Source: Pyrodictiaceae archaeon (GTDB taxonomy: Archaea; Thermoproteota; Thermoprotei_A; Sulfolobales; Pyrodictiaceae). From it: a stretch of 11,878 bases of DNA. The notes under the pieces were generated by a model. The model worked only from the letters and a program-made list of their open reading frames with translations. It had not been told where the DNA came from and did no database searches. The stretch is from NCBI GenBank assembly GCA_027033675.1, contig JALVKZ010000152.1, positions 1 through 11,878 of the forward strand. Direction: 5' to 3'. Below, in pieces: positions 6,116 through 11,878 of this stretch; position 1 is the first letter of the stretch, and every line of letters starts with the position of its first letter. A program made the position numbers and the translations under genes.

Positions 6116-6613
6116 TTACTCCTTACTGGTCTGAGCGTTTGGGAAGTACTCCTTTAAGCGCTCATCAGCTACGAGCCTTGCCTCTTCCATTATTTTTCTC
6201 GCGTGTTCCTCTACCATGGGGCTTAGGGGGGCCAGTTCTATGCCAGCACTAGAAGCTATATGTGAGATCATATTATCAAGGTCAGCTAGCATGCTGGAGA
6301 CAGCAGGCATTACCAGGCCCTGAGTACCCTTTAAGTCGGATACTACACGTTTAAGAATTGATAGGTCTTCCGAGGATAGAAGCCCTATGTCAGCCAGTGT
6401 TTCAAGCCGGACAGATGCTATCTCGAGGACAGCTTGCATGTACAATACTTTTTGCAGCATTGTTTTAAGGGATTCATCCTTAGTTCTCTCATATGTTGAG
6501 CGAAGCCGTGAGGCGAGGAGACTAAGCCTTGAAATAGCATACCTAGTGGCTACTGCTAGTTCAAGCAATTGTATCCTAGGGCTCGCAGCCCTCCTCTTGC
6601 CGCGGAAAAACAT
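6116..6613 (-). CDS. ESCRT-III-like (Snf7/CdvB paralogue) protein
   Basis: 165 residues, almost all helix. The N-terminus is short and basic (MFFRGKRRAASPRIQ), followed by a long helical hairpin (about 14-75). The stretch VLEIASVRLETLADIG (62-77), and the later helix ending in SDLKGTQGLVMPAVSSMLADLDNMISHI (92-119), follow the pattern of crenarchaeal CdvB paralogues, where a similar IRLET segment and a MPxV segment occur. These proteins polymerise on membranes in cell division and vesicle formation. No proline-rich MIM motif for CdvC (Vps4) binding is evident at the C-terminus, so it resembles the shorter paralogues (CdvB1-B3) rather than CdvB itself. ATG at 6613, with GGGTG about 10 bases ahead. 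No cdvA or cdvC is in the window. Another helical-bundle family remains possible. Confidence 0.6.
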   Translation of the reverse strand: MFFRGKRRAASPRIQLLELAVATRYAISRLSLLASRLRSTYERTKDESLKTMLQKVLYMQAVLEIASVRLETLADIGLLSSEDLSILKRVVSDLKGTQGLVMPAVSSMLADLDNMISHIASSAGIELAPLSPMVEEHARKIMEEARLVADERLKEYFPNAQTSKE

Positions 6614-6675
6614 GACAGTGTAGCACCCGTTATAATCCCAGTAAGTTTTCTCTAAGAGGGCCCAGTGTAGATTCC

Positions 6676-6696
6676 TAGGCTATCCTACTCAGCCTA
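6676..6696. repeat. 6-bp inverted repeat beside a TTTTTATA element
   Basis: TAGGCT (6676-6681) and AGCCTA (6691-6696) pair around nine bases. On the minus strand TTTTTATA directly precedes the repeat. That element could be a TATA box for the ESCRT-III-like gene (leader of about 60 bases) or a T-rich stop signal for the oligosaccharyltransferase transcript, which ends about 50 bases upstream. The function is undecided. Confidence 0.35.
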
Positions 6697-6748
6697 TAAA
6701 AACTAGGGGGTCAATGAGATAATGTAATTAATATCTTTAACCTTAGTG

Positions 6749-9034
6749 CTAGCCAGTCCACTTATAGACTATGTATATTATGCCTAGTTGGTAAGTATTG
6801 CCGCCTACTCGTTGTACTAATACGTGTCCCTTCTTGTCTATGAAAGGCGATATTAGTACTAGGTATGGCTTAAAGTGCTTGAAGTGATATGGTTTGCCAA
6901 GCCTATTTACTCCTGCAACATATACGGATTTGATATTGAACCCCTTTGTAGCACCCTTGAATGGTATGAAGACTATACCTTTCTTACTCATGTAGTATGG
7001 TGCGGTGACGAACATGCGGTATATTGTTGAATTTAGGAAGTGGTTAATGACTTGTTGTGTGAGGCCTTCTCCTCGTTTCATTACGCCTGCGATTAGCAGC
7101 ATTGCAGTTGATTTAGCTATATCGCCTATACTTGGACTATATATTATAGTGCCAGTAGCAGGGTTATAGAGTACAGCCTCGTGTACCAATACTAGCGTAT
7201 TGTTGGGTCTTAGATGTAGTTCACGCAGTATATTTGATGCCTCGTCTTCATTGGTTGTTGTGAAGAATTTTGCGAGCATTTTTATCTGAGTGCCATTTAT
7301 GGTTGCCCCGTCGGCTACGGTTGCCCTATCGGAACCCACTGTTATTAAGTAGCCATAGTCCCACCAAGCGACTACTACAGTATCGTTTGGTGTTTTAATG
7401 CGAAACGAGTGAAGCAAGTAAAGCCATCCGTATTGCTGGGCGTTCATGCTGGGCATATCAAGCTGTATTGGTGCAGTATTTTTCATCATCTTTAGGGCAG
7501 CATGTGCCCCGGCCACCATGCCTCCAATAAGTATTATCGCTAACAAGAGTGCTGAAAATACTAAAACATCATATGTCTCTGAATACCGTCTTTTCTTTTT
7601 CGAAACCTTCTCCTCCCACGTAATTTCTTTGATAATGGCTCCTAGCATGGCGGCTGAGACTAATACGCCAAAAACTGAAGCCACTTGCTCGAAGTAAGCC
7701 ATTCCTAGAACCGCGTGATAGAAACCTAGGGATGATACTACTAGTGGAAGATGCCAAGACTCTTTACGCCTTATAGCTATATATAGTAGATATAGCCCGG
7801 CTATTGGTGCTGTAAAGAGCACTACATTCATCCTGTGCAATAGTAGTTTAGGATTTGGGGGATTATTCTCCGCTACTGTAAACTCGATAACCCCTAGTTT
7901 ACCATGGATAATTCCTCGTAGTGGGCCTAAGAGCGCATAGTAATACTTACCACTTATGCCGATGTAAGGTGCTATGAAGAACACTGATACGCCGAGTGCT
8001 AGCAGTATAGTTGTATAGCTAAGTGTAACGTGTCTTTTAGTGATGTAGCCACGCCTAGTGGATATGATCCTCTCAAGTCCTTCGTATACAGCAAAGAAGA
8101 ATACAACAATAAGTATTGGTAGTCCAATATATCTCTTTGGTATGGGTGTATAGCTAGTCTCAGCCAATAAGGTGGAACCATATGCTATCGTCGCTATTAG
8201 TCCCAGTAAGAACTTTGTCCTAGCTTCATTAACAGAACTCGCTGCCAGTGGCGCTAAGACAGTAGCAGCGGCTATAACAAGTCCTCCTAAAATATAGCCG
8301 CCCCATATGAGAGCTATAAACCCGCCAACAACGCCTGATATAACCGCTAACACATAATTGTCTCTCCTCATTGCCTCTACGAACAGCCACACGGTGAGTA
8401 TCAAGAAAGGTAGTGCTATGCCAACTTTCTCAACAAAGCCTGCATAGGTTCTTATAATAGATGATGGTAGTACGGCTGCGAGGAAAGCAGCAGTAATCGC
8501 GGCTGTGCGTCCATAGCTGGAATATATGTAAAGAAACGCCATCAATATCATTAGTGTACCAAATATCGGTGGAAGCAAGGAGACCCACTGGGCAACGCTT
8601 AACTCACCTATAGGCTTTGCCCCAACAAAGGGCACGAAAGGCTTGGCGCTACGCGTAAAGTCTCTACCCCAAGGATACCAAAACTTCATAACCGCAGGGT
8701 TGGGGGGATGCAATGTGGCCCAAGAACCAAGGCCGTGATCATGAAGATATTTCGCCATCCAGTATTCTATTAGAGGATCCATGGCGCTGAACCTAGCTGT
8801 TACAGAGACATCTCCTAAACCCATAGCCTTAATGTTTGAAACTATTTTGTCATAGTTCTTGTAAGGCATATACCTTATACTAAAACCTATCCATAGCGCC
8901 ACGAGGAGTAATGCTATAGATATCCATAAGCCATATCTGTGCATGAGCTTAGTTAGCCTTAATATGATAGTAGTCGTCTCTTTTCCGGACCTTGTTCTCC
9001 TCTCTTTTCTTGCCTTTGTCAAGGTGCTCCTCAC
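6749..9034 (-). CDS. aglB: STT3/AglB oligosaccharyltransferase catalytic protein
   Basis: Transfers lipid-linked glycan to Asn in N-x-S/T sites of secreted proteins on the outer face of the membrane. The 761 residues have a basic cytosolic tail (1-25), a first membrane helix (about 35-53), then an extracellular loop with the first acidic motif in MDPLIEYW (D86) and WGRDF (122-126). About a dozen membrane helices follow up to about 510. TVAE (386-389) is the SVSE/TIxE motif of the fifth external loop. The C-terminal globular domain carries WWDYG (557-561), the hallmark sequon-binding motif. The longest start is GTG at 9034; the TTG at 9022 has GGTGA eight bases ahead and may be the true start. 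It lies 21-33 bp downstream of a small three-helix membrane protein, probably the same operon. Confidence 0.96.
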   Translation of the reverse strand: MRSTLTKARKERRTRSGKETTTIILRLTKLMHRYGLWISIALLLVALWIGFSIRYMPYKNYDKIVSNIKAMGLGDVSVTARFSAMDPLIEYWMAKYLHDHGLGSWATLHPPNPAVMKFWYPWGRDFTRSAKPFVPFVGAKPIGELSVAQWVSLLPPIFGTLMILMAFLYIYSSYGRTAAITAAFLAAVLPSSIIRTYAGFVEKVGIALPFLILTVWLFVEAMRRDNYVLAVISGVVGGFIALIWGGYILGGLVIAAATVLAPLAASSVNEARTKFLLGLIATIAYGSTLLAETSYTPIPKRYIGLPILIVVFFFAVYEGLERIISTRRGYITKRHVTLSYTTILLALGVSVFFIAPYIGISGKYYYALLGPLRGIIHGKLGVIEFTVAENNPPNPKLLLHRMNVVLFTAPIAGLYLLYIAIRRKESWHLPLVVSSLGFYHAVLGMAYFEQVASVFGVLVSAAMLGAIIKEITWEEKVSKKKRRYSETYDVLVFSALLLAIILIGGMVAGAHAALKMMKNTAPIQLDMPSMNAQQYGWLYLLHSFRIKTPNDTVVVAWWDYGYLITVGSDRATVADGATINGTQIKMLAKFFTTTNEDEASNILRELHLRPNNTLVLVHEAVLYNPATGTIIYSPSIGDIAKSTAMLLIAGVMKRGEGLTQQVINHFLNSTIYRMFVTAPYYMSKKGIVFIPFKGATKGFNIKSVYVAGVNRLGKPYHFKHFKPYLVLISPFIDKKGHVLVQRVGGNTYQLGIIYIVYKWTG

Positions 9035-9055
9035 CCTGAGTGTGCATTCCCTTGC

Positions 9056-9298
9056 CTACTCGTCTTGTCTGCGAAGTTTAAGTGTTCTAATAATGTTTAC
9101 AAGGGCAAGCAGAGTTGCGGCTGCATTGAGGGCAGTAAATACAGGGTCGTTTTGAAGAACGGCATATACGGTTAGCAATAAGCTTCCAATGAAATATAAT
9201 GTGCTCAGTCTAAGCGGGGGAAGAGACGTTATTGATATGGCCCAGCCAGCAACTATGAACAGCATCCCTGTAATGCCTAGGGCGAAAACTGGGTCCAA
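9056..9298 (-). CDS. Small three-helix membrane protein, SemiSWEET/PQ-loop-like
   Basis: 80 residues from TTG at 9298, with three hydrophobic helices at about 4-24, 30-49 and 52-71 and a basic end (RTLKLRRQDE). The pattern resembles SemiSWEET and related PQ-loop modules: a proline-rich turn after helix 1 (SLPPLRLS, 25-32), an 'S..Y' entry to helix 2 ending in VYAVLQNDPVF (44-54), then an Asn (N58) in helix 3. SemiSWEETs are about 80-90 residues and work as dimers, moving sugars. The family call is an inference from pattern. The frame stays open to 9511, but that extension overlaps the divergent gene and looks non-coding. GGAGGGG at 9317-9311 and a TATA-like box at 9345-9338 favour 9298. It ends 21 bp before the aglB start, so it may serve the glycosylation apparatus. 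Confidence 0.62.
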   Translation of the reverse strand: MDPVFALGITGMLFIVAGWAISITSLPPLRLSTLYFIGSLLLTVYAVLQNDPVFTALNAAATLLALVNIIRTLKLRRQDE

Positions 9299-9337
9299 GG
9301 CCTCCTTATCCCCTCCTCGGCTACCGAAAGCTTGAAG

Positions 9338-9345
9338 AATAAAAG
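9338..9345. promoter_or_regulatory. Shared TATA-like element between divergent genes
   Basis: AATAAAAG on the plus strand is CTTTTATT on the minus strand. About 26 bases away it would start transcription near 9315, placing a GGAGGGG leader ahead of the TTG at 9298. In the other direction it would start near 9367, placing GGGGTGA (9375-9381) ahead of the GTG at 9391. Both distances are normal, so the 92-bp region may work as one bidirectional promoter. Confidence 0.42.
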
Positions 9346-9390
9346 GGCTAGCCTTCTCTGCCCGGAAATACCTCGGGGTGAAACGTAACC

Positions 9391-9744
9391 GTGACGCTAG
9401 CTGAGATAGTGTTTCAGCAGAAGAAGCTTGAGCAAAAGTACGGGGTTGAGGGAAAGGTTGCCGGGCGCTATGTTGAGGCAGGGTTCCATGTAAGGATGCA
9501 TGTCGCGACAAAGCATGGCACAGTCTCGTTTGTTGCTATAAAGGGTCGAGAAAAGTTCGCTGTAGATGTCGTTAATGGTAGGAAGATCTTGGGCAAAGTG
9601 GATCTAGAGTCTTTGAAGAAAAAAGCCGAGAGCTTATCAGCGAAACCGGTCCTTGTGCTATATGGTAGCGGGCCGCGGCTAGATGACGAAGCTAGGAACT
9701 ATGCTAAGGAAAACTCTATTGGGGTAAAAAGGGTACGGAGCTAG
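9391..9744 (+). CDS. Small archaeal protein with PD-(D/E)XK nuclease-like pattern, probably inactive
   Basis: 117 residues, soluble. The order of elements resembles the restriction-endonuclease fold: a helix with Glu20 ([15 protein letters not shown]), strand HVRMHVAT, strand [10 protein letters not shown] (43-52), strand [11 protein letters not shown] (55-65), a long helix, strand [10 protein letters not shown] (85-94), helix and a final strand VKRVR. The residues that would be catalytic are not conserved: S46 is where an Asp is usual in a G-x-V-D strand, and AVDVV stands where an E-x-K motif would be. It may bind nucleic acid without cutting, or belong to another alpha/beta family. The start is GTG at 9391 with GGGGTGA nine bases ahead. 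Its stop overlaps that of argF inside CTAG (9741-9744). Confidence 0.7.
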   Translation: MTLAEIVFQQKKLEQKYGVEGKVAGRYVEAGFHVRMHVATKHGTVSFVAIKGREKFAVDVVNGRKILGKVDLESLKKKAESLSAKPVLVLYGSGPRLDDEARNYAKENSIGVKRVRS

Positions 9745-10685
9745 TCGCTTAGTATTAGTGCCAGTACCGCTTTTTGTGCATGTAGCCTGTTCTCTGCTTG
9801 GTCCCAGACTACGCTCCAAGGTCCCTCTATCACGTCTTCGGTGACCTCCTCTCCCCTATGAGCTGGTAAGCAATGCATGAATATGGCATTATTAGCTGCT
9901 AGCGACATTAGCTCGGCATTTACCTGGTAGCCCCGTAGAAGTCTCCTCTTCTCCTCTGCTTGCGCTTCTTCACCCATACTTACCCATACATCGGTGTATA
10001 CCACGTCAGCGCCCTTTACTGCCTCACGCGGATCCTCAAGAACCTCTACTGTTCCTCCAGTCTCTTTGGCGGCTTCAAGGGCTGCTTGTAATAGGTCCTC
10101 GCGTGGACGTAGCTGGCGCGGCGAAGCCAGCACCATGTGGCCTCCTAGCTTAGCGACAGCCAACATAAGGCTATGAGCAACATTATTTCTCGCATCACCA
10201 ACATATACTACCTTTACACCCTTTACATCTCCCTTTTTCTCACGAATGGTCATCACATCCGCTATGGCTTGTAACGGGTGCTCAAGGTCGCTTAGCATGT
10301 TTATTACTGGCACTGAGGCATATGCAGCTAGCTCCTCTAGGCTCTCGTGCTTATACACCCTCGCTGCTATAGCGTCGACATAGCGAGATAATACACGAGC
10401 GGTATCCTTTATTGGCTCGCCCCGCGCAAGCTGAAGCTCATCTCTCCTAAGGTAAAGAGGATATCCTCCTAGCTGGGCAACTGCAAGCTCCATGCTAACC
10501 CTGGTCCTTGTGCTAGGTTTCTCGAAGATGAGTGCCACCGACTTGCCCTTGAGGACAGGTATGATACCTTCTCCGGAATAGAATCTTGTCTTCATCATCA
10601 TTGCAGTATTGAGGACTAGTTCTAGTTCTTCATGTGATAAGTCCCTTATAGATAAGAGGTCTCTGCCCTTAAGCGGCCCGGGCAT
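9741..10685 (-). CDS. argF: Ornithine carbamoyltransferase
   Basis: Makes citrulline and phosphate from ornithine and carbamoyl phosphate, in arginine synthesis or, run backwards, arginine breakdown; cytosolic. The 314 residues from ATG at 10685 match the family's usual length. Motifs are STRTR (58-62) for carbamoyl phosphate, HPLQA (136-140), DARNNVAHS (164-172), DVWVSMG (232-238), which binds ornithine, and HCLPA (271-275) with catalytic Cys272. The ornithine-type motifs separate it from aspartate carbamoyltransferase. A longer start at ATG 10721 adds 12 residues, but GAGGG lies eight bases before 10685 and a TATA-like box at 10734-10725 would start transcription near 10703, both favouring 10685. 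No other arginine gene is in the window, so the direction of use is not shown. Confidence 0.96.
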   Translation of the reverse strand: MPGPLKGRDLLSIRDLSHEELELVLNTAMMMKTRFYSGEGIIPVLKGKSVALIFEKPSTRTRVSMELAVAQLGGYPLYLRRDELQLARGEPIKDTARVLSRYVDAIAARVYKHESLEELAAYASVPVINMLSDLEHPLQAIADVMTIREKKGDVKGVKVVYVGDARNNVAHSLMLAVAKLGGHMVLASPRQLRPREDLLQAALEAAKETGGTVEVLEDPREAVKGADVVYTDVWVSMGEEAQAEEKRRLLRGYQVNAELMSLAANNAIFMHCLPAHRGEEVTEDVIEGPWSVVWDQAENRLHAQKAVLALILSD

Positions 10686-10724
10686 AGTTACTTCCCTCGC
10701 GTATATGTTAAGAAGCGGCATTCA

Positions 10725-10734
10725 CTATTAAGAA
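10725..10734 (-). promoter_or_regulatory. TATA-like box of argF
   Basis: The minus strand reads TTCTTAATAG. It is centred about 26 bases before position 10703, which leaves an 18-base leader containing the GAGGG site ahead of the ATG at 10685. The spacing supports the short form of ArgF. Confidence 0.4.
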
Positions 10735-10763
10735 ATGTGTCATAGAGGACGAGTAGTTCTCTT

Positions 10764-10822
10764 AGCTCAGTCCATGGGAGTCTCTTCATTACTTGTCTGT
10801 GACCGCTTATCTACATCATCGC
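10764..10822 (-). ncRNA. Candidate C/D box guide RNA
   Basis: Read on the minus strand from 10822: a GCG flank, C box ATGATGT (10819-10813; consensus RTGATGA, 6 of 7), a 13-base guide (10812-10800), D' box CAGA (10799-10796; 3 of 4), a 6-base spacer, C' box ATGAAGA (10789-10783; 6 of 7), a 12-base guide (10782-10771), a perfect D box CTGA (10770-10767), and a GCT flank. AGC at 10824-10822 or so can pair with the final GCT to close the end. Total length of about 59 bases and both guide lengths are normal for archaeal C/D RNAs. It lies between an unknown gene and argF, with no own promoter at the expected distance, so it would be processed from a longer transcript. The match is by eye and the target is not identified. 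Confidence 0.4.
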
Positions 10823-10836
10823 TGCCGCGGCCTTAT

Positions 10837-11178
10837 TTATGAAAGGGTTGTTCCTACTCCCTTACACTCCTTGATAACATTAAATATAGTCTTGCCCCTA
10901 CTTATAAGCTCCCTCGGCGTACTACAGGTTATTTCAATAGATGAGGTGACTATGGCTGGTAGCAGGCTAGAACCCGATACTGGTTGTAATGGCTGAGGAG
11001 TCATTACCTTTACTAGGCAATTCTCGTCGCCAGCAATTATCCATGAAAGGGTGTCGGGGTGTAAGCACTCTGTCTCCGAGCATAAGCTCTTGGCTAATAA
11101 TTGTATACAATTATACAAATCCTCTAGGTTGTGGGCCGACATCCTTATGCTTGCATGGAAGTCTTTTTTGCAAGGCAT
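10837..11178 (-). CDS. Small protein of unknown function
   Basis: 113 residues, not recognised. The pattern is strand-helix-strand: FHASIRMSAHNLEDLYNCIQLLAKSL, then DTLSWIIAGDENCLVKVMTP, then IVTSSIEITCSTPRELISRGKTIFNVIKEC. It has five cysteines without a CxxC pair and no membrane segment. Support for a real gene: ATG at 11178 has GGAG eight bases ahead, a TATA-like GTTTTTAACG lies at 11221-11212 (predicted start near 11190), and codon use (ATA, AGG, AAG, GAG) is like that of the neighbours. Competing plus-strand frames here lack such signals. It is divergent from ctaB. The fold is loosely like small alpha/beta proteins such as Pcc1, but no motif confirms that. Confidence 0.52.
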   Translation of the reverse strand: MPCKKDFHASIRMSAHNLEDLYNCIQLLAKSLCSETECLHPDTLSWIIAGDENCLVKVMTPQPLQPVSGSSLLPAIVTSSIEITCSTPRELISRGKTIFNVIKECKGVGTTLS

Positions 11179-11211
11179 TGTGCTGGCTCCGCTAGAGTGT
11201 TAAACAACATG

Positions 11212-11221
11212 CGTTAAAAAC
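11212..11221 (-). promoter_or_regulatory. TATA-like box of the 113-residue protein gene
   Basis: The minus strand reads GTTTTTAACG, centred about 26 bases before 11190. That would leave a leader of about 12 bases whose first bases are the GGAG site, consistent with the ATG at 11178. Confidence 0.38.
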
Positions 11222-11232
11222 TCCTTAGTTTC

Positions 11233-11242
11233 GCTTAAATAA
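11233..11242 (+). promoter_or_regulatory. TATA-like box of ctaB
   Basis: GCTTAAATAA is a good archaeal TATA-like element. A start about 26 bases on (near 11264) leaves a leader of about 17 bases with GGGG (11270-11273) ahead of the GTG at 11281. Confidence 0.45.
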
Positions 11243-11280
11243 GAGTTTCTCCTAAAGATTTCAGTTAGCGGGGTTCTCGA

Positions 11281-11878
11281 GTGAGCGAGAAGGATGGCCA
11301 GTATAGGAAGGGCACTAGGTACGGTATCTTGGGCGAGCTGGGCGAGATAGTACATGTGGTCAGTGATTTAACTAAGTTTAAGCAAACGATGCTTCTCCTT
11401 TTATCAATGTATACGGCGTTTATTGCTGCGGGGGGTCTATATAGACCAGTACAGTATCATTTATTGCTATGGCTTCTCGGATACCTAGCTGTAGGCTCCA
11501 CTACGGCTCTTAACATGTACTTTGATAGAGACATCGATGCATTAATGCCGAGAACTAGTGGGAGAGTGCTACCCAGCGGGCTTGTAAGCCCATCACTGGT
11601 ATTCTATGCCTCGTTAGCAGCGTTTGTAGCGTCCGTTATAGCGTCTATAGTTTCCATAAACATTTACTTCGCGCTAGCGATAATAATAGGCTTCGTGTTC
11701 GACATAGGTGCCTACACGCTGCTACTGAAACGTAGAACACCATTAAGCATCATAGCTGGTGCCATAGCTGGTGGAGCACCAGCACTAGGAGGATGGGCAG
11801 CAGGACACGGAACGATATCTACACCAGGGTTGCTCTTCTCACTACTAGTTGCGGCGTGGGTGCCGAGTCACATATGGT
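11281..11878 (+). CDS. ctaB: Heme O synthase (protoheme IX farnesyltransferase), 3' end missing
   Basis: An UbiA-family membrane prenyltransferase that adds a farnesyl group to heme b to give heme O, the precursor of heme A for terminal oxidases. From GTG at 11281 the frame is open for 199 codons to the window end; about 90-100 residues of a usual 290 are missing. After a soluble start, helices begin near residue 37. The prenyl-diphosphate/Mg motif NMYFDRDIDALMPRT gives N78-x3-D82-x3-D86. YTLLLKRRTPLSIIAGAIAG (after helix 4) and GGAPALGGW are specific to the CtaB branch of UbiA, as is WVPSHIW at the end. GGGG about eight bases before the GTG supports the start. It implies oxygen respiration in the host. 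No oxidase gene is in view. Confidence 0.93.
   Translation, partial: MSEKDGQYRKGTRYGILGELGEIVHVVSDLTKFKQTMLLLLSMYTAFIAAGGLYRPVQYHLLLWLLGYLAVGSTTALNMYFDRDIDALMPRTSGRVLPSGLVSPSLVFYASLAAFVASVIASIVSINIYFALAIIIGFVFDIGAYTLLLKRRTPLSIIAGAIAGGAPALGGWAAGHGTISTPGLLFSLLVAAWVPSHIW

Noticed and set aside
9299..9511. N-terminal extension of the small membrane protein frame to 151 residues
   Set aside because: It runs antisense through the well-supported gene at 9391, has low-complexity composition (Pro, His, Ser, Arg) and would skip a good ribosome-binding site and TATA-like box for the TTG at 9298.
10793..11195. Two short plus-strand frames opposite the 113-residue gene
   Set aside because: They lack ribosome-binding sites and protein-like sequence, and overlap the better-supported minus-strand frame.
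1..11878. Mobile elements, CRISPR arrays, toxin-antitoxin or defence islands
   Set aside because: No transposase, integrase, direct-repeat array, Cas protein or recognisable toxin pair was seen; the genes look like chromosomal core and lineage-specific genes.

Overview
The window looks like chromosomal DNA from a hyperthermophilic crenarchaeon, most likely of the Desulfurococcales/Pyrodictiaceae type. The evidence is an STT3/AglB oligosaccharyltransferase, an archaeal-type NMN adenylyltransferase, the archaeal ATP-NAD kinase family with GGDGT, a stand-alone AlaX editing protein, an ESCRT-III-like (Cdv) protein, AGG/ATA-rich codon use, frequent GTG and TTG starts, GGTGA/GGAGG ribosome-binding sites and archaeal TATA-like boxes. 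No IS element, phage gene, CRISPR array, rRNA or tRNA was seen. Genus-level placement is inference.

Layout. 1-1584 (+): the end of a P-loop ATPase of unknown role, then AlaX. 1599-3371 (-): a two-gene unit of ATP-NAD kinase followed by an M50 membrane protease; the kinase stop codon overlaps the protease Shine-Dalgarno. 3422-4024 (+): NMN adenylyltransferase, divergent from the NAD kinase, so two NAD(P)-making genes share a 50-bp intergenic region. 3946-5970 (-): five small closely spaced genes, namely an HTH/Zn-ribbon regulator, three unknown proteins and a winged-helix protein whose 3' end runs 79 bp into nadM. 6116-6613 (-): an ESCRT-III-like protein. 6749-9298 (-): a small three-helix membrane protein of SemiSWEET/PQ-loop appearance followed by the STT3/AglB oligosaccharyltransferase. 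9391-9744 (+): a nuclease-fold-like protein without obvious catalytic residues, divergent from the STT3 unit and tail-to-tail with argF. 9741-10685 (-): ornithine carbamoyltransferase. 10764-10822 (-): a candidate C/D box guide RNA. 10837-11178 (-): an unknown 113-residue protein. 11281-11878 (+): the start of a heme O synthase (ctaB), cut by the window edge.

How the genes work together. NadM (NMN to NAD) and the NAD kinase (NAD to NADP) are consecutive steps. AglB transfers lipid-linked glycans to surface proteins, and the small membrane protein ahead of it may assist glycan or lipid handling. CtaB implies a heme-copper oxidase and some ability to use oxygen. Otherwise the window is a mix of housekeeping genes and lineage-specific small proteins. 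I did not find a clear new multigene system. The points most worth a second look are the C/D box RNA candidate before argF, the SemiSWEET-like partner of AglB, the AlaX zinc-site change, the altered NadM motif, and the ESCRT-III paralogue apart from any cdvABC cluster.
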